A stretch of 64,000 bases of DNA from an uncultured Collinsella sp. (GTDB lineage: Bacteria; Actinomycetota; Coriobacteriia; Coriobacteriales; Coriobacteriaceae). Positions within the stretch are counted from its first letter, which is position 1. Each line of letters opens with the position of its first letter. The stretch is taken from assembly GCA_900541675.1 (NCBI GenBank), contig UQKU01000007.1, positions 12,550 through 76,549 of the forward strand. Direction: 5' to 3'. The notes under the pieces are model-generated. The model saw only the letters and a list, made by a program, of their open reading frames with translations. It was not told the DNA's origin and did not search any database. The position numbers and the translations under genes were made by a program. Of this stretch, positions 26,572 through 35,423 are shown in pieces.

Positions 26572-27369
26572 CTAGTCTAGGCGCTGGCCATCGGCGCGCA
26601 CGCGCTCGATGCCGCGGCCACTGATCTGGCGGATAACCTCGCCGGCGATCATCTGGCCCATGATGGGCGGCATAAAGCTGGCGGTTCCCAGCTCGGTGCG
26701 CTCGTGGATGTTGGAAGGGTCGCGGGGCTGTGTCTTAACCGATTCCTCGCAGCTAAACAGAACGTGAAGGCTCTTGATGCCACGCTTTTTGCACTCTTTG
26801 CGCATGATGCGGCTCATAGGGTCGCGCACGGTGTCAAAAATGTCGGCAAAGCGGAGGCACTCGGGATGGAGCTTGTTGGCCCCGCCCATAGAGCTAACCA
26901 AACGAATGTCGTGGTCCTGAGCATATTTGGCAATGGTGAGCTTGGCCGAGATGGTGTCGATGGCGTCGACGACGTAGTCGAGCTTGCCACCCGTCTGCTC
27001 CAAAACGCTCGCGAAGAACTCGTCGATGTTATTGCTCAACAGGTATTCGGTGCGCTTGATAACGGTGGCGGCGGGATTGATATCGCGAATCATGGCTTCC
27101 ATAACATCGACCTTGCGCTTGCCGATGGTGCTGTGAAAGGCGATAGCCTGGCGATTGATATTGCTGGGCGCGATGATGTCCTTGTCCAGAATTACAAAAT
27201 GACCGATGCCGCCACGGGCGAGTGCCTCGCAGCAGTTGGAGCCCACGCCTCCGCAGCCGAGCACCAGCACCGTAGCATCAGCGAGCTTATCGAGTGCCTC
27301 GCGGCCCATGATGATCTCGAGCTTGGTGTCGCGTGTCTCGTTGGGAGTTGCGGCTGTGGTTTCGGTCAT
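26572..27369 (-). CDS. tcdA: tRNA threonylcarbamoyladenosine dehydratase
   Basis: An E1-like (ThiF/MoeB) enzyme that converts t6A37 in tRNA to the cyclic form ct6A. The ATP-binding glycine loop VLVLGCGGVGSNCCEAL, the Arg-finger region NINRQ and VDAIDTISAK are clear. It lacks the ThiS/MoaD tail partners and has the basic CKKRGIKSLHVLFSCE region of TcdA. ATG 27369 is preferred to 27375 because GGAGG abuts the latter; 265 residues. Confidence 0.88.
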   Translation of the reverse strand: MTETTAATPNETRDTKLEIIMGREALDKLADATVLVLGCGGVGSNCCEALARGGIGHFVILDKDIIAPSNINRQAIAFHSTIGKRKVDVMEAMIRDINPAATVIKRTEYLLSNNIDEFFASVLEQTGGKLDYVVDAIDTISAKLTIAKYAQDHDIRLVSSMGGANKLHPECLRFADIFDTVRDPMSRIMRKECKKRGIKSLHVLFSCEESVKTQPRDPSNIHERTELGTASFMPPIMGQMIAGEVIRQISGRGIERVRADGQRLD

Positions 27370-27456
27370 AGACATCCTCCGATGGGGAAGCGAATCGTGT
27401 TTTAGCTATCGTCATTATAGGTATTATCGCGATTCCATTTGAGCCCTAGGGGCTTG

Positions 27457-27585
27457 TTGAAATGAGGCAGTGATTCGCATAAGATGAAGCAGATGGCACC
27501 CGTTGCCGCGGGTTGGCCAACTCCCAAACACGTTTGTAGCGTGAGAAGTGGCCGTCTTCGCATTACGCGGGGGCGGCTATTTCAT
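27457..27585 (+). ncRNA. Predicted antisense RNA antitoxin opposite the small toxin gene
   Basis: A strong promoter, TTGAAA (27457-27462), 17 bases, TAAGAT (27480-27485), predicts transcription from about 27492. The transcript would contain ACCCG..CGGGT and end in a GGCCG..CGGCTATTT hairpin near 27585. It would run antisense to the 3' untranslated part and last codons of the toxin gene, as in TxpA/RatA and Fst-type loci. Ends are estimates. Confidence 0.6.
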
Positions 27586-27663
27586 TCGACCTCCAATGTG
27601 GATGCCGAGCTCCACAGCCGCGATTACAAGCAATAACAACGTCAGGACATCGTCAATACTCAT
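27577..27663 (-). CDS. 28-residue hydrophobic peptide, type I toxin/holin-like
   Basis: A small gene with ATG 27663 preceded by AAGGAG (7-base spacing). The product starts MSIDDVLTLLLLVIAAVEL and ends GIHIGGRMK: a short acidic head, one membrane helix and a basic tail. This plan matches type I toxins of the Fst/TxpA 'holin-like' group and, in size, TisB. An antisense promoter faces its 3' end, and a GAAC-N4-GTTC LexA box lies in its own promoter. Overproduction would be expected to depolarise the membrane; this is inference from the family. It is too short for usual gene callers. Confidence 0.65.
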   Translation of the reverse strand: MSIDDVLTLLLLVIAAVELGIHIGGRMK

Positions 27664-27714
27664 AGTCCATCTCCTTCTCGGGTAGAGGGAGCTGGCCCAT
27701 CTGCTTCAACTTCC

Positions 27715-27743
27715 ATTGTAGCTAAATACGAACGAATGTTCTA
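27715..27743 (-). promoter_or_regulatory. Toxin promoter with perfect GAAC-N4-GTTC LexA box
   Basis: The minus-strand -10 TACAAT (27720-27715) is preceded at the -35 distance by CGAACGAATGTTCT (plus strand 27729-27742). That is an SOS box with both GAAC/GTTC halves intact, covering the spacer and -35, where LexA would block polymerase. Confidence 0.7.
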
Positions 27744-27757
27744 TAGATGTTCCTGTA

Positions 27758-27795
27758 TTAGATAGTTAGACAAACATCTAAATATCGAGTATAGT
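27758..27795 (+). promoter_or_regulatory. sdpR-like promoter with inverted-repeat operator
   Basis: TAGACA (27767-27772), 17 bases, TATAGT (27790-27795). TTAGAT (27758-27763) and ATCTAA (27776-27781) form an inverted repeat straddling the -35, a likely site for autorepression by the ArsR-type product. Confidence 0.6.
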
Positions 27796-27829
27796 GTGCG
27801 CGTCATGAGAGATGATGAAAGGGGGTCTT

Positions 27830-28108
27830 ATGCCGGGAGAGGGTTTTAAGGCGCTTGCCGATCCAACGCGACGGCGCATTTTGGAGTTGCTGCGCGAGGG
27901 CAATTGCACGGCGGGGGAGCTTGCCGAGCATTTCGATATCAGTAAGCCGTCGCTGAGCCATCACTTGGCGACGCTCAAAAACGCCGGGTTGGTAACCGAC
28001 GAACGTCATGGTCAAAACATCATATATAGCTTAAACACTACCGTCATGCAGGACTTGATCGGTTGGTTTATGGGCTTTACAAACACGGAAGGTGATAAGG
28101 ATGAATAA
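27830..28108 (+). CDS. sdpR: ArsR/SdpR-family autorepressor
   Basis: A 92-residue winged-helix protein starting at ATG 27830 after AAAGGGGG. FKALADPTRRRILELL and the recognition helix region FDISKPSLSHHLATLKNAGLV are typical. It lacks the Cys metal sites of arsenic or cadmium sensors, which fits SdpR-type regulators controlled by a membrane partner. It overlaps the sdpI-like gene by 8 bases (ATGAATAA). Symbol by family and linkage. Confidence 0.85.
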   Translation: MPGEGFKALADPTRRRILELLREGNCTAGELAEHFDISKPSLSHHLATLKNAGLVTDERHGQNIIYSLNTTVMQDLIGWFMGFTNTEGDKDE

Positions 28109-28805
28109 CGAAAACAAGGGCATTCACCCCACGGGGGTATCGTCGCGCGTGTGGATTGCGCTGGTCGCTCTGTGCGTCGCCAATGTCGTAGCGCATCTCA
28201 TGGTGATGCCGAGCTTGCCTGGGCAGATTCCCACGCACTGGGGCGCGAACGGCGCCGTCGACGGTTGGGGTCCCAGCTGGATGGCCTCCGCGCTCGGCGT
28301 GCTGCCTCTGGTGCTTCTCGCAATGTTCTGCGTGGTGCCGCGCATCGATCCCAAAGGTGAGGCATATCGAACCTCGGGCAAGTTCTATCAGGGCTTCGTA
28401 ATCGCCTTCACCTTGTTCATGTGCGCCATAAGCTGGCTGGGAGAGCTTACGGTCTGGGGCGTGGTGCCGGCGGTCGGTTCGGTCAACGTGCTGATTTCCG
28501 GTGTTGTCGGTTTGCTGTTCATCGGCGTAGGCAACTACTTGCCGCGTGTGAAGCAGAACTATACGCTCGGTATCAAGACGCCTTGGGCGCTTGCCAATCC
28601 CGAGAACTGGCGCCGTACGCAGCGCTTTGGCGGTGCCTGCTTTATGGTGCTGGGTGTTGGCCTGATTGCGATGGGCGTGGCAGGCAGCGTGCTTTCGAGT
28701 GAAGTCGTCGCCGCGGTGATTGCGGTTCTGGCGTTTGGTTCGGTTGGAGCCGTCTACGTCTACTCGTATCTGCTGTGGCGCAAATCGCAGCGAGCCGCTC
28801 GCTAA
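28101..28805 (+). CDS. sdpI: SdpI-like immunity/signal membrane protein
   Basis: 234 residues with six or so hydrophobic helices. An N-terminal DUF1648-like part holds MPSLPGQIPTHWGANGAVDGWG. The SdpI C-terminal part holds GNYLPRVKQNYTLGIKTPWALANPENWRRTQRFGG, cited here by NYTLGIKTPWALANPENW. In Bacillus subtilis SdpI gives immunity to the SdpC toxin and sequesters SdpR at the membrane. No sdpC is present here, so it may respond to toxins of neighbours. It is translationally coupled to sdpR. Confidence 0.88.
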   Translation: MNNENKGIHPTGVSSRVWIALVALCVANVVAHLMVMPSLPGQIPTHWGANGAVDGWGPSWMASALGVLPLVLLAMFCVVPRIDPKGEAYRTSGKFYQGFVIAFTLFMCAISWLGELTVWGVVPAVGSVNVLISGVVGLLFIGVGNYLPRVKQNYTLGIKTPWALANPENWRRTQRFGGACFMVLGVGLIAMGVAGSVLSSEVVAAVIAVLAFGSVGAVYVYSYLLWRKSQRAAR

Positions 28806-28872
28806 GGTTGCGGAAAACTAGCGTACGTAGTTCATAGTATGTTCCGGGGGAACTTTTCCCAGGTAGTATTAG

Positions 28873-28899
28873 GGGGTATGGGCAACCATGCCCCTTTTT
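28873..28899 (+). terminator. Terminator of sdpRI
   Basis: GGGGTATGG (28873-28881), GCAA loop, CCATGCCCC (28886-28894), then TTTTT. The remaining bases to 28990 form the ettA leader. Confidence 0.85.
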
Positions 28900-28990
28900 C
28901 GTTACGTTTCAGAGCTGGTTTTTCCATTTCGTTTCCACTTAGGCGAAACAAGAATAGAGAAACAGCAGGTAGAAAGGATAAAACAGGCAA

Positions 28991-30670
28991 ATGGCGGAGT
29001 TTATCTACCAGATGTATCAGGCTCGTAAGGCCCATGGCGACAAGGTAATCCTTGACGACGTGACCCTGAGCTTCTACCCCGGTGCCAAGATCGGCGTCGT
29101 GGGCCCCAATGGTATGGGCAAGTCGACCCTGCTCAAGATCATGGCCGGCATCGAGGAGGTCTCCAACGGCGATGCCAGGCTCACCCCCGGCTACACCGTG
29201 GGCATCCTGCACCAGGAGCCGCCGCTCGACGATGACAAGACCGTCATCGAGAACGTGCGCATGGCATTTGGCGATATGATCGCCAAGGTCGATCGCTTCA
29301 ACAAGATCGGCGAGGAGATGTGCGACCCGGATTGCGACATGGACGCCCTCATGGCCGAGATGGGAAAGCTCCAGGACGAGATTGATGCCGCCGACGGCTG
29401 GGATATCGATTCCAAGCTCGGCCAGGCCATGGACGCCCTGCAGCTGCCCGATTCCGACATGCCGGTCAACGTACTTTCCGGCGGCGAGCGCCGTCGCGTG
29501 GCCCTGTGCAAGCTGCTGCTCGAGGCTCCCGACCTGCTGCTGCTCGACGAGCCCACGAACCACCTAGACGCTGAGTCGATCCTGTGGCTCGAGCACTTCC
29601 TGCATAACTACCAGGGCGCGGTGCTTGCCGTCACGCACGATCGCTACTTCCTGGATAACGTTGCCGAGTGGATCTGCGAGGTCGACCGTGGTCACCTTTA
29701 TCCCTACAAGGGCAATTACTCCACGTATCTGGAGACCAAGGCCGCGCGTATCGAGGCGCAGGGCAACCGCGACGCCAAACTCGCCAAGCGCATGGAGGCC
29801 GAGCTCGAGTGGGTGCGCAGCTCGCCCAAGGCCCGCCAGGCCAAGAACAAGGCCCGTCTGGCTCGCTACGAGGAGATGGAGGCCGAGGCCCGCGCAAGCC
29901 AGAAGCTCGACTGGACCGACATTCGCATCCCTGTGGGCCCGCGTCTGGGCAACAAGGTGCTCGAGGCCCATCATCTGCACAAAGAGTTCGATGGCCGCGT
30001 GCTCATCGATGACCTTTCGTTCACCCTGCCGCGCAACGGCATCGTGGGCGTCATCGGCCCCAACGGTGTGGGCAAGACCACGCTGTTCAAGGCGATTGTG
30101 GGTCTGGAGCCGCTGACTTCGGGCGAGCTCGAGGTGGGCGAGACCGTCAAGATCTCTTACGTCGACCAGAACCGTTCCGGCATCGACCCCGACAAGAACC
30201 TATGGGAGGTCGTCTCGGACGGCCTGGACCACATGATGGTCGGCGAGACCGAGGTTCCGAGCCGCGCTTATGTGGCGAGCTTTGGCTTTAAGGGCCAGGA
30301 CCAGCAGAAGCGCGCTGGCGTGCTCTCCGGCGGCGAGCGCAACCGTCTGAACCTGGCGCTCACGCTCAAGCAGGGCGGCAACCTGTTGCTCCTCGACGAG
30401 CCCACGAACGACCTCGACGTCGAGACGCTGTCCTCGCTCGAGGCGGCGCTGCTCGAGTTCCCGGGCTGCTCGGTGGTCATTAGCCACGACCGTATGTTCC
30501 TGGACCGCGTCGCCACGCACATTCTGGCGTGGGAGGGCACCGACGAAAATCCGGGCAACTGGTATTGGTTCGAGGGCAACTTCGAGGCCTATCAGGCCAA
30601 CCGCATCGAGCGCCTGGGCGAGGACGCAGCCCAGCCGCATCGTATTCACCGCAAGCTCACGCGCGACTAG
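28991..30670 (+). CDS. ettA: Energy-dependent translational throttle protein EttA (ABC-F)
   Basis: A 559-residue soluble ABC-F protein with two ATPase domains: Walker A GPNGMGKST and GPNGVGKTT; signatures LSGGERRRVALCKLL and LSGGERNRLNLAL. The linker between domains (about residues 240-310) is basic and helical (KAARIEAQGNRDAKLAKR), as needed to reach the ribosomal E site. The N-terminus FIYQMYQARKAHGDKVILDD and the C-terminal ANRIERLGEDAAQPHRIHRKLTRD region (cited as RIHRKLTRD) are EttA-specific. It gates early elongation according to ATP/ADP ratio. It is a single gene with its own terminator. Confidence 0.95.
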   Translation: MAEFIYQMYQARKAHGDKVILDDVTLSFYPGAKIGVVGPNGMGKSTLLKIMAGIEEVSNGDARLTPGYTVGILHQEPPLDDDKTVIENVRMAFGDMIAKVDRFNKIGEEMCDPDCDMDALMAEMGKLQDEIDAADGWDIDSKLGQAMDALQLPDSDMPVNVLSGGERRRVALCKLLLEAPDLLLLDEPTNHLDAESILWLEHFLHNYQGAVLAVTHDRYFLDNVAEWICEVDRGHLYPYKGNYSTYLETKAARIEAQGNRDAKLAKRMEAELEWVRSSPKARQAKNKARLARYEEMEAEARASQKLDWTDIRIPVGPRLGNKVLEAHHLHKEFDGRVLIDDLSFTLPRNGIVGVIGPNGVGKTTLFKAIVGLEPLTSGELEVGETVKISYVDQNRSGIDPDKNLWEVVSDGLDHMMVGETEVPSRAYVASFGFKGQDQQKRAGVLSGGERNRLNLALTLKQGGNLLLLDEPTNDLDVETLSSLEAALLEFPGCSVVISHDRMFLDRVATHILAWEGTDENPGNWYWFEGNFEAYQANRIERLGEDAAQPHRIHRKLTRD

Positions 30671-30696
30671 TCGAGCTCAGGTGGCCTAACGAGAAT

Positions 30697-30730
30697 GGGA
30701 CGATAACCTTGAGGGTTATCGTCCCTTTTT
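30697..30730. terminator. Bidirectional terminator between ettA and the OST-HTH-like gene
   Basis: GGGACGATAACC / GGTTATCGTCCC, 4-5 base loop and TTTTTGTT on the plus strand. The converging gene stops at 30732, so its message would read into this hairpin. Confidence 0.9.
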
Positions 30731-30731
30731 G

Positions 30732-32039
30732 TTACTTGGTAGAAGGCTCGACTTTATCGATGGTCCAGGCGGCTCCGAGACCGCCGGTGGTGTTGCGGCG
30801 GATGCGCACGGTGACTTCGCGGCGCTCGCCGGCCTGCGTGTAACGCAGGGGGAAGCTTGCGCGGTTTCGCGCGACCTCGATGGTACCGCGCTCGCGGGCG
30901 ATCCAGTAGTACTCGCCGACGATGCCGAGGGTGTCGGCGCCGTAGGGGAGATAGGTTGACAGCTGGTGCAGAAGCGGGCCGGGGCAGAAGATCTCGGTTG
31001 TGAAATCGACGGGGAAGTCCTTGGGGATGGCGGGCGCTGCAGGTGCGGGGGTTGGGGCTGCTGCGGGTGCCGGAGCCGGTGCCGGTGCGGGAATTTGGTC
31101 GCAAGCAGAGGTGGGCACGGACTTGATGACGGGTGCGGGCTCTGGCGTCGAGTCCGGTTTGATCGTGGAATCTGCGGGCTCCACGGTGACGGGCGCGTCT
31201 GCAGCTGCAGTTTCAACCTCAACCTGCGTCGCGTTCTCGTTCTCGACGCTCGGCTTTGCCTCGATGGGCGTGGATGCCATGGTAGTGATGCCGGCGTTTG
31301 CGTTCTCGGGGTCATAGACGACCGTGAGCGAGATGGCAGGCTGCGGTACCTCGGGCTCCGATGCCGCTTCGGCAGCGTCCTGTTCTGTGGGCTCGTCGGA
31401 CTGATCGTCCTCGGCCTCGTTGCCAAAGACATCGCTGTTTTGGAACGCAGGCGTTTCGGATAGGTTAGCGGCTTCTTCGGCTGTCGACTTGGGAGCCTCG
31501 TTGAGCTCAGCAGTGGCTTCCTGCTCGGATATGACTACGGGATCGGTCGTGGCAGCGATTTCGGTTTCGGCTTCTGCCGTTACCTCAATAGCGACTTCGA
31601 TCTCTGTCTCGGGCTCGGGTTCCGGCACGACTTCAACCATGGCTTCGGGCTCGGGACGCTTAACGTGCTTGGGGCGCACGGCCTTGAGGTCCTTCTCGCC
31701 GCGCTTTTTCTTTTTGTAGGACTGCTTGGCGCCCTTGGCAGCTTTGGGCTTGTCCTCGCCTTTGGCAAGGGCGGCATCCCAAGCCTCGTTGGCGATGACG
31801 GTGGCATACAGGCGACCGCCCTTAAAGACAGTCAGCTTAATGCAGTCGTCGAGCTCCTCGAGCAGCTCGCGCGTGGACTCAAAGCCCAGGTCATAAGCGA
31901 CCATGTCACCAGCGGCGAGTGCCTCCTCGACCTGCGTCATAAACGTTTGCTTGCCGCACCCAATCGCGTCGCGCAGCAGGCGATACAGATAGATGTGGTT
32001 GCCCAGCGATAGCGTGGGCTTAACTATTGTCTTGCTCAT
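30732..32039 (-). CDS. Protein with N-terminal OST-HTH/LOTUS-like domain and long acidic linker
   Basis: 435 residues from ATG 32039 (AGGAG site). Residues 1-95 look like an OST-HTH/LOTUS winged helix: LGNHIYLYRLLRDAIG, then YDLGFESTRELLEELDD and a glycine hairpin KGGRLYATVIA. Basic KKKKRGEKD follows. About 220 residues rich in Glu, Pro, Ala and Thr form an unstructured linker with PAPAPAPAPAAAP-type repeats. The last about 95 residues (DFTTEIFCPGPLLHQLSTYL to WTIDKVEPSTK) form a compact mixed domain I do not recognise. LOTUS domains bind RNA or RNA helicases in other systems; a bacterial RNA-related role is inference. Confidence 0.6.
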   Translation of the reverse strand: MSKTIVKPTLSLGNHIYLYRLLRDAIGCGKQTFMTQVEEALAAGDMVAYDLGFESTRELLEELDDCIKLTVFKGGRLYATVIANEAWDAALAKGEDKPKAAKGAKQSYKKKKRGEKDLKAVRPKHVKRPEPEAMVEVVPEPEPETEIEVAIEVTAEAETEIAATTDPVVISEQEATAELNEAPKSTAEEAANLSETPAFQNSDVFGNEAEDDQSDEPTEQDAAEAASEPEVPQPAISLTVVYDPENANAGITTMASTPIEAKPSVENENATQVEVETAAADAPVTVEPADSTIKPDSTPEPAPVIKSVPTSACDQIPAPAPAPAPAAAPTPAPAAPAIPKDFPVDFTTEIFCPGPLLHQLSTYLPYGADTLGIVGEYYWIARERGTIEVARNRASFPLRYTQAGERREVTVRIRRNTTGGLGAAWTIDKVEPSTK

Positions 32040-32177
32040 GGCAAATCTCCTCTTTACACACCAAAGCATCTTACCATCGCGCGGGGCTTGCCATCTCGTC
32101 GCCCAAGGCAAACGGGCGCGACCGTTGCCGGTTCGCGCCCGTTATGCAGGTCGGTTATCTATGAGGGGCAAACGTGC

Positions 32178-33122
32178 TTAGTTGCCCGATGCCGTGCCTT
32201 GGCTCGAGCTGTCAGATGCCGTGCCGGACGCGGTTCCGCTCGAGCTGTCGGTGTTGTTATTGTCGGTGGAACTCGTGCCCGATGTATTGCCGCTCGTCTG
32301 GTCATCCGTGCTCGGCTGAGAGCCGTCAGTCGTTTGGCTTGAGTCGGTCGTGCCGGATTGCGTGCCGCCGCTGTTCGCAGAGGAATCAGCGCTCTGCGAC
32401 TGATCAGGGGTGTTCGAGGACGAGTCGGTGGATGCGGAGGTGCCCTGCGAGTCGTCCTGCTGGCTTTGCGATGGACCAGTGCTATCCGCGTCGTGCTCGG
32501 TCGTATGCGACGAAAGGATCGGCTCGGGGCGCTCGCCCAGGCCCTCGCCGGCGGTGGTGATAAGGATGGCACCGGTGCAGGTGATGACCGCGACGATGGC
32601 GATGGCGATCGAGAAGATGATGACCTTCTTTTGCGTCTGGCTGCGCTCTGCCGCCGCCTTGGCGCGCAGGCTGTTGGGAGCGACGCGTGCCGTGGTCGCG
32701 CGCCCTGCAATCTGGCGCATCTCCTGGGTAGTCGCGGCGCCGCCTAAGTGCTCCTCGGCATTAAACTCAACGGGCTCATAGGCGCCGGCGGGGTAGTCGA
32801 CGTCGGCGTGCGTACCTTTGAGGGCTTTGGCGCTGGCAGAGATAAAGTGGCGGTAGACCTGCGAGGACACAACGGTGATGACCGAGCTCACGGCGGCGCC
32901 AATTACTGAACCGGCAATACCAATCTTGGAAGCAAGCGCGACGCTCGTGGCGGCGGCTGCGGCGCCGGCGATGATCTGGGGAATGGAAATGTCATCGAAC
33001 AGGCCCTTTTTGGGCGCGATGGCCATGGTCTGTCCGATGGAATGGTTTTCGTGAACGCCGTTGTTGAGCGCGGCTGGTGTCATGACGCGCGTGCGCGGCG
33101 CGTCGGTGTACTTGGTTGTCAT
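32178..33122 (-). CDS. Membrane protein with Ser/Thr-rich extracellular tail
   Basis: 314 residues from ATG 33122 (GGGAGG site). A short polar N-terminus is followed by a Gly/Ala-rich hydrophobic region (IPQIIAGAAAAATSVALASK...SVIGAAVSSVITVV). A cytoplasmic stretch carries a basic helix (LRAKAAAERSQTQKK), then comes a second membrane helix (VIIFSIAIAIVAVITCTGAIL). The last about 115 residues are almost only Ser, Thr, Asp, Gly, Gln and Asn, a glycosylated-stalk type of composition. There is no known domain. Similar proteins occur in Coriobacteriia; function unknown. It lies upstream of the OST-HTH-like gene on the same strand, about 138 bases away. Confidence 0.65.
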   Translation of the reverse strand: MTTKYTDAPRTRVMTPAALNNGVHENHSIGQTMAIAPKKGLFDDISIPQIIAGAAAAATSVALASKIGIAGSVIGAAVSSVITVVSSQVYRHFISASAKALKGTHADVDYPAGAYEPVEFNAEEHLGGAATTQEMRQIAGRATTARVAPNSLRAKAAAERSQTQKKVIIFSIAIAIVAVITCTGAILITTAGEGLGERPEPILSSHTTEHDADSTGPSQSQQDDSQGTSASTDSSSNTPDQSQSADSSANSGGTQSGTTDSSQTTDGSQPSTDDQTSGNTSGTSSTDNNNTDSSSGTASGTASDSSSQGTASGN

Positions 33123-33325
33123 ACGGGGCCCTCCCGGTGTAAATCTGCTTCGTTTCATGTAGCCATCAGGGTACCCACCAGATGTGAATCGTACGTGACA
33201 TTTAACAGATACCATCAACTCATCAATAGCTCACCAAGTTGGTGGGATGCGGTTACACCCGGCGGTTGAACTACAATAGGGCTTGCTAATTGTTGTGAAT
33301 GGCGTCTACGCACGGGAGCATTCTT

Positions 33326-35305
33326 ATGAATCTTCACCTTTCTCAGTCTGATGGCTTTTTGCGTGTGGCGGCGGCGTCGCCGCGGATTCGCGTGGCCGAC
33401 GTCGAGGGCAATGCCGAGGTTGCGCTGGCGGCTGTTCGCGAGGCTGCCGAGTGCGGCGTTCGCGCGCTGGTGCTGCCCGAGCTTAACTTGTGCGGCTATA
33501 CCGCGGCCGACCTGTTCCATAACCGCACGCTGCTGCATGCCTGTGAGGCCGCTCTGGTACATATCCTCGACGAGACTCGTGAGCTGCCGATTGTCTTTAC
33601 CATCGGTCTTCCCGTTGCAGTTGCCGAGAATATCTACAACTGCGCCGCCGTGTGCTGCGCGGGCGAGCTTTTGGGTCTTACGGCCAAAAAGTATCTGCCC
33701 AACTATGGCGAGTTCTACGAGCGCCGCTGGTTTGCTCCGGCGCCTGCGGATCCCGTGTGGGTTGAATTTGCCGGTCAGGGTCCGGTTCCGCTGGGTTCGG
33801 GGCTTGTCTACCGCTGCTGTGATGAGGGCGCCGAGGACCTGGTGCTGGGCGTTGAGGCCTGTGAGGACCTGTGGGTGCCGGCGCCGCCTTCGACCGAGAT
33901 GGCGCTTGCCGGTGCGACGGTGATTCTCAACCCGTCGGCCTCGGATGAGATTATCGGTAAGGCAGACTATCGCCGCAGTCTCATCTCCAATCAGAGTGCG
34001 CGCCTGTACTGCGCCTATGCCTATGCGGATGCGAGCGAGGGCGAGTCCACGACCGATATGGTCTTTGCAGGCGAGAACCTTATCTACGAAAACGGCTCCA
34101 AGCTCGCCGCCACCAAACTGCTTACCTGCGATATGGCCGTCGCCGATGTCGATCTTGACCGTCTGGTTGCCGAGCGCCGTCGCTCGACGACGTGGACGCG
34201 CGCGGACGATGCGCCGGAGGCCACGACCGTTGTATTTTCGTTTGAGGGCGTGCTGGCAGACGAACCTGTCCTGCGCGATGCCTGCGATATCGACCGTGTC
34301 TTCCCCCGCGCGCCCTTTGTGCCGGCCGATCATGGTGACCTGGCCGAGCGTTGCGAGACCATCCTCGACCTGCAGACCGCCGGCCTCAAGACCCGCCTTG
34401 CCCATACGGGTACCAAGGCTGCAGTCATCGGTCTTTCGGGCGGCCTGGACTCCACGCTGGCACTGCTTGTGACCGTGCGTGCCTTCGATGCATTGCGGCT
34501 GCCGCGCACCGGTATCACGGCCGTGTCCATGCCTGGCTTTGGCACGACGCATCGCACTAAGTCCAACGCCGAGTCGCTTGCTCGCGACCTGGGTGTGAGC
34601 TTCCGCGAGGTTTCGATCCACGCGGCCGTGGAGCAGCACTTTAAGGACATTGAGCACAATCAGACCGTGCAGGACGTGACCTACGAGAACAGCCAGGCCC
34701 GCGAGCGTACGCAGATTCTGATGGATTTGGCCAACCAGGCTGGCGGCTTTGTCATCGGCACGGGCGACCTGTCGGAGCTGGCGCTCGGCTGGGCTACCTA
34801 TAACGGCGACCACATGAGCATGTATGCCGTCAACGCGAGCGTGCCCAAGACGCTTGTGCGCCATCTGGTGCGTTATGCTGCCGATGTCTTTGGCGGGCGT
34901 ATTGCCGAGACGCTGCTCGACATCCTCGATACGCCGGTATCTCCCGAGCTTCTGCCGCCCACGGGCGACGGCGAGATTGCGCAGAAGACTGAGGATTTGG
35001 TGGGCCCGTACGAGCTGCACGACTACTTCCTCTACTACCTGCTGCGTTTTGGCTTTGAGCCGGGCAAGATCTACCGCATGGCGCTCAAGAGCTTCGAGGG
35101 CGTCTACGACGCCAAGACCGTCCACACGTGGTTGCGTACGTTCTACCGTCGCTTCTTTGCTCAGCAGTTTAAGCGCAGCTGCCTGCCCGATGGTCCCAAG
35201 GTGGGCTCGGTGACGCTCAGCCCGCGCGGCGATTGGCGTATGCCGAGTGACGCCAGCTCGCGTCTGTGGCTTGCGCAGATCGATGCGCTCAATGCAATTG
35301 ACTAA
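33326..35305 (+). CDS. nadE: Glutamine-dependent NAD(+) synthetase
   Basis: 659 residues, two enzymes in one chain. The N-terminal nitrilase-type glutaminase has the triad Glu52 (LPELNLCGY), Lys at 121-122 (KKYLPNYGEFYE) and Cys179 (GVEACEDLW). The C-terminal synthetase has the pyrophosphatase loop GLSGGLDSTLALL and GTGDLSELALGWATYNGDHM, cited by its parts GTGDLSELALGW and YNGDHMSMY. It makes NAD from deamido-NAD with glutamine as nitrogen source. ATG 33326 follows GGGAG. A terminator follows at 35374. Confidence 0.96.
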   Translation: MNLHLSQSDGFLRVAAASPRIRVADVEGNAEVALAAVREAAECGVRALVLPELNLCGYTAADLFHNRTLLHACEAALVHILDETRELPIVFTIGLPVAVAENIYNCAAVCCAGELLGLTAKKYLPNYGEFYERRWFAPAPADPVWVEFAGQGPVPLGSGLVYRCCDEGAEDLVLGVEACEDLWVPAPPSTEMALAGATVILNPSASDEIIGKADYRRSLISNQSARLYCAYAYADASEGESTTDMVFAGENLIYENGSKLAATKLLTCDMAVADVDLDRLVAERRRSTTWTRADDAPEATTVVFSFEGVLADEPVLRDACDIDRVFPRAPFVPADHGDLAERCETILDLQTAGLKTRLAHTGTKAAVIGLSGGLDSTLALLVTVRAFDALRLPRTGITAVSMPGFGTTHRTKSNAESLARDLGVSFREVSIHAAVEQHFKDIEHNQTVQDVTYENSQARERTQILMDLANQAGGFVIGTGDLSELALGWATYNGDHMSMYAVNASVPKTLVRHLVRYAADVFGGRIAETLLDILDTPVSPELLPPTGDGEIAQKTEDLVGPYELHDYFLYYLLRFGFEPGKIYRMALKSFEGVYDAKTVHTWLRTFYRRFFAQQFKRSCLPDGPKVGSVTLSPRGDWRMPSDASSRLWLAQIDALNAID

Positions 35306-35373
35306 GGTTGGCTAAATTGAACCAATACGAGGGTTGCAAGCGTTACACTTTTGCAATCTGATGGCCCGTATCG

Positions 35374-35404
35374 CGCGGCGCTCTTGTCGGAGCGCCGCGT
35401 TTTT
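35374..35404 (+). terminator. Terminator between nadE and the aminotransferase gene
   Basis: A 10-bp GC stem (CGCGGCGCTC / GAGCGCCGCG), 6-base loop, TTTTT. It ends only 19 bases before the next start codon, so the downstream gene needs read-through or a promoter inside the hairpin region. Confidence 0.85.
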
Positions 35405-35423
35405 CATATCGAAAGGTGGCACC

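Noticed and set aside
33215..35125. A 636-codon open frame on the minus strand
   Set aside because: Antisense to nadE, whose catalytic residues are all present on the plus strand.
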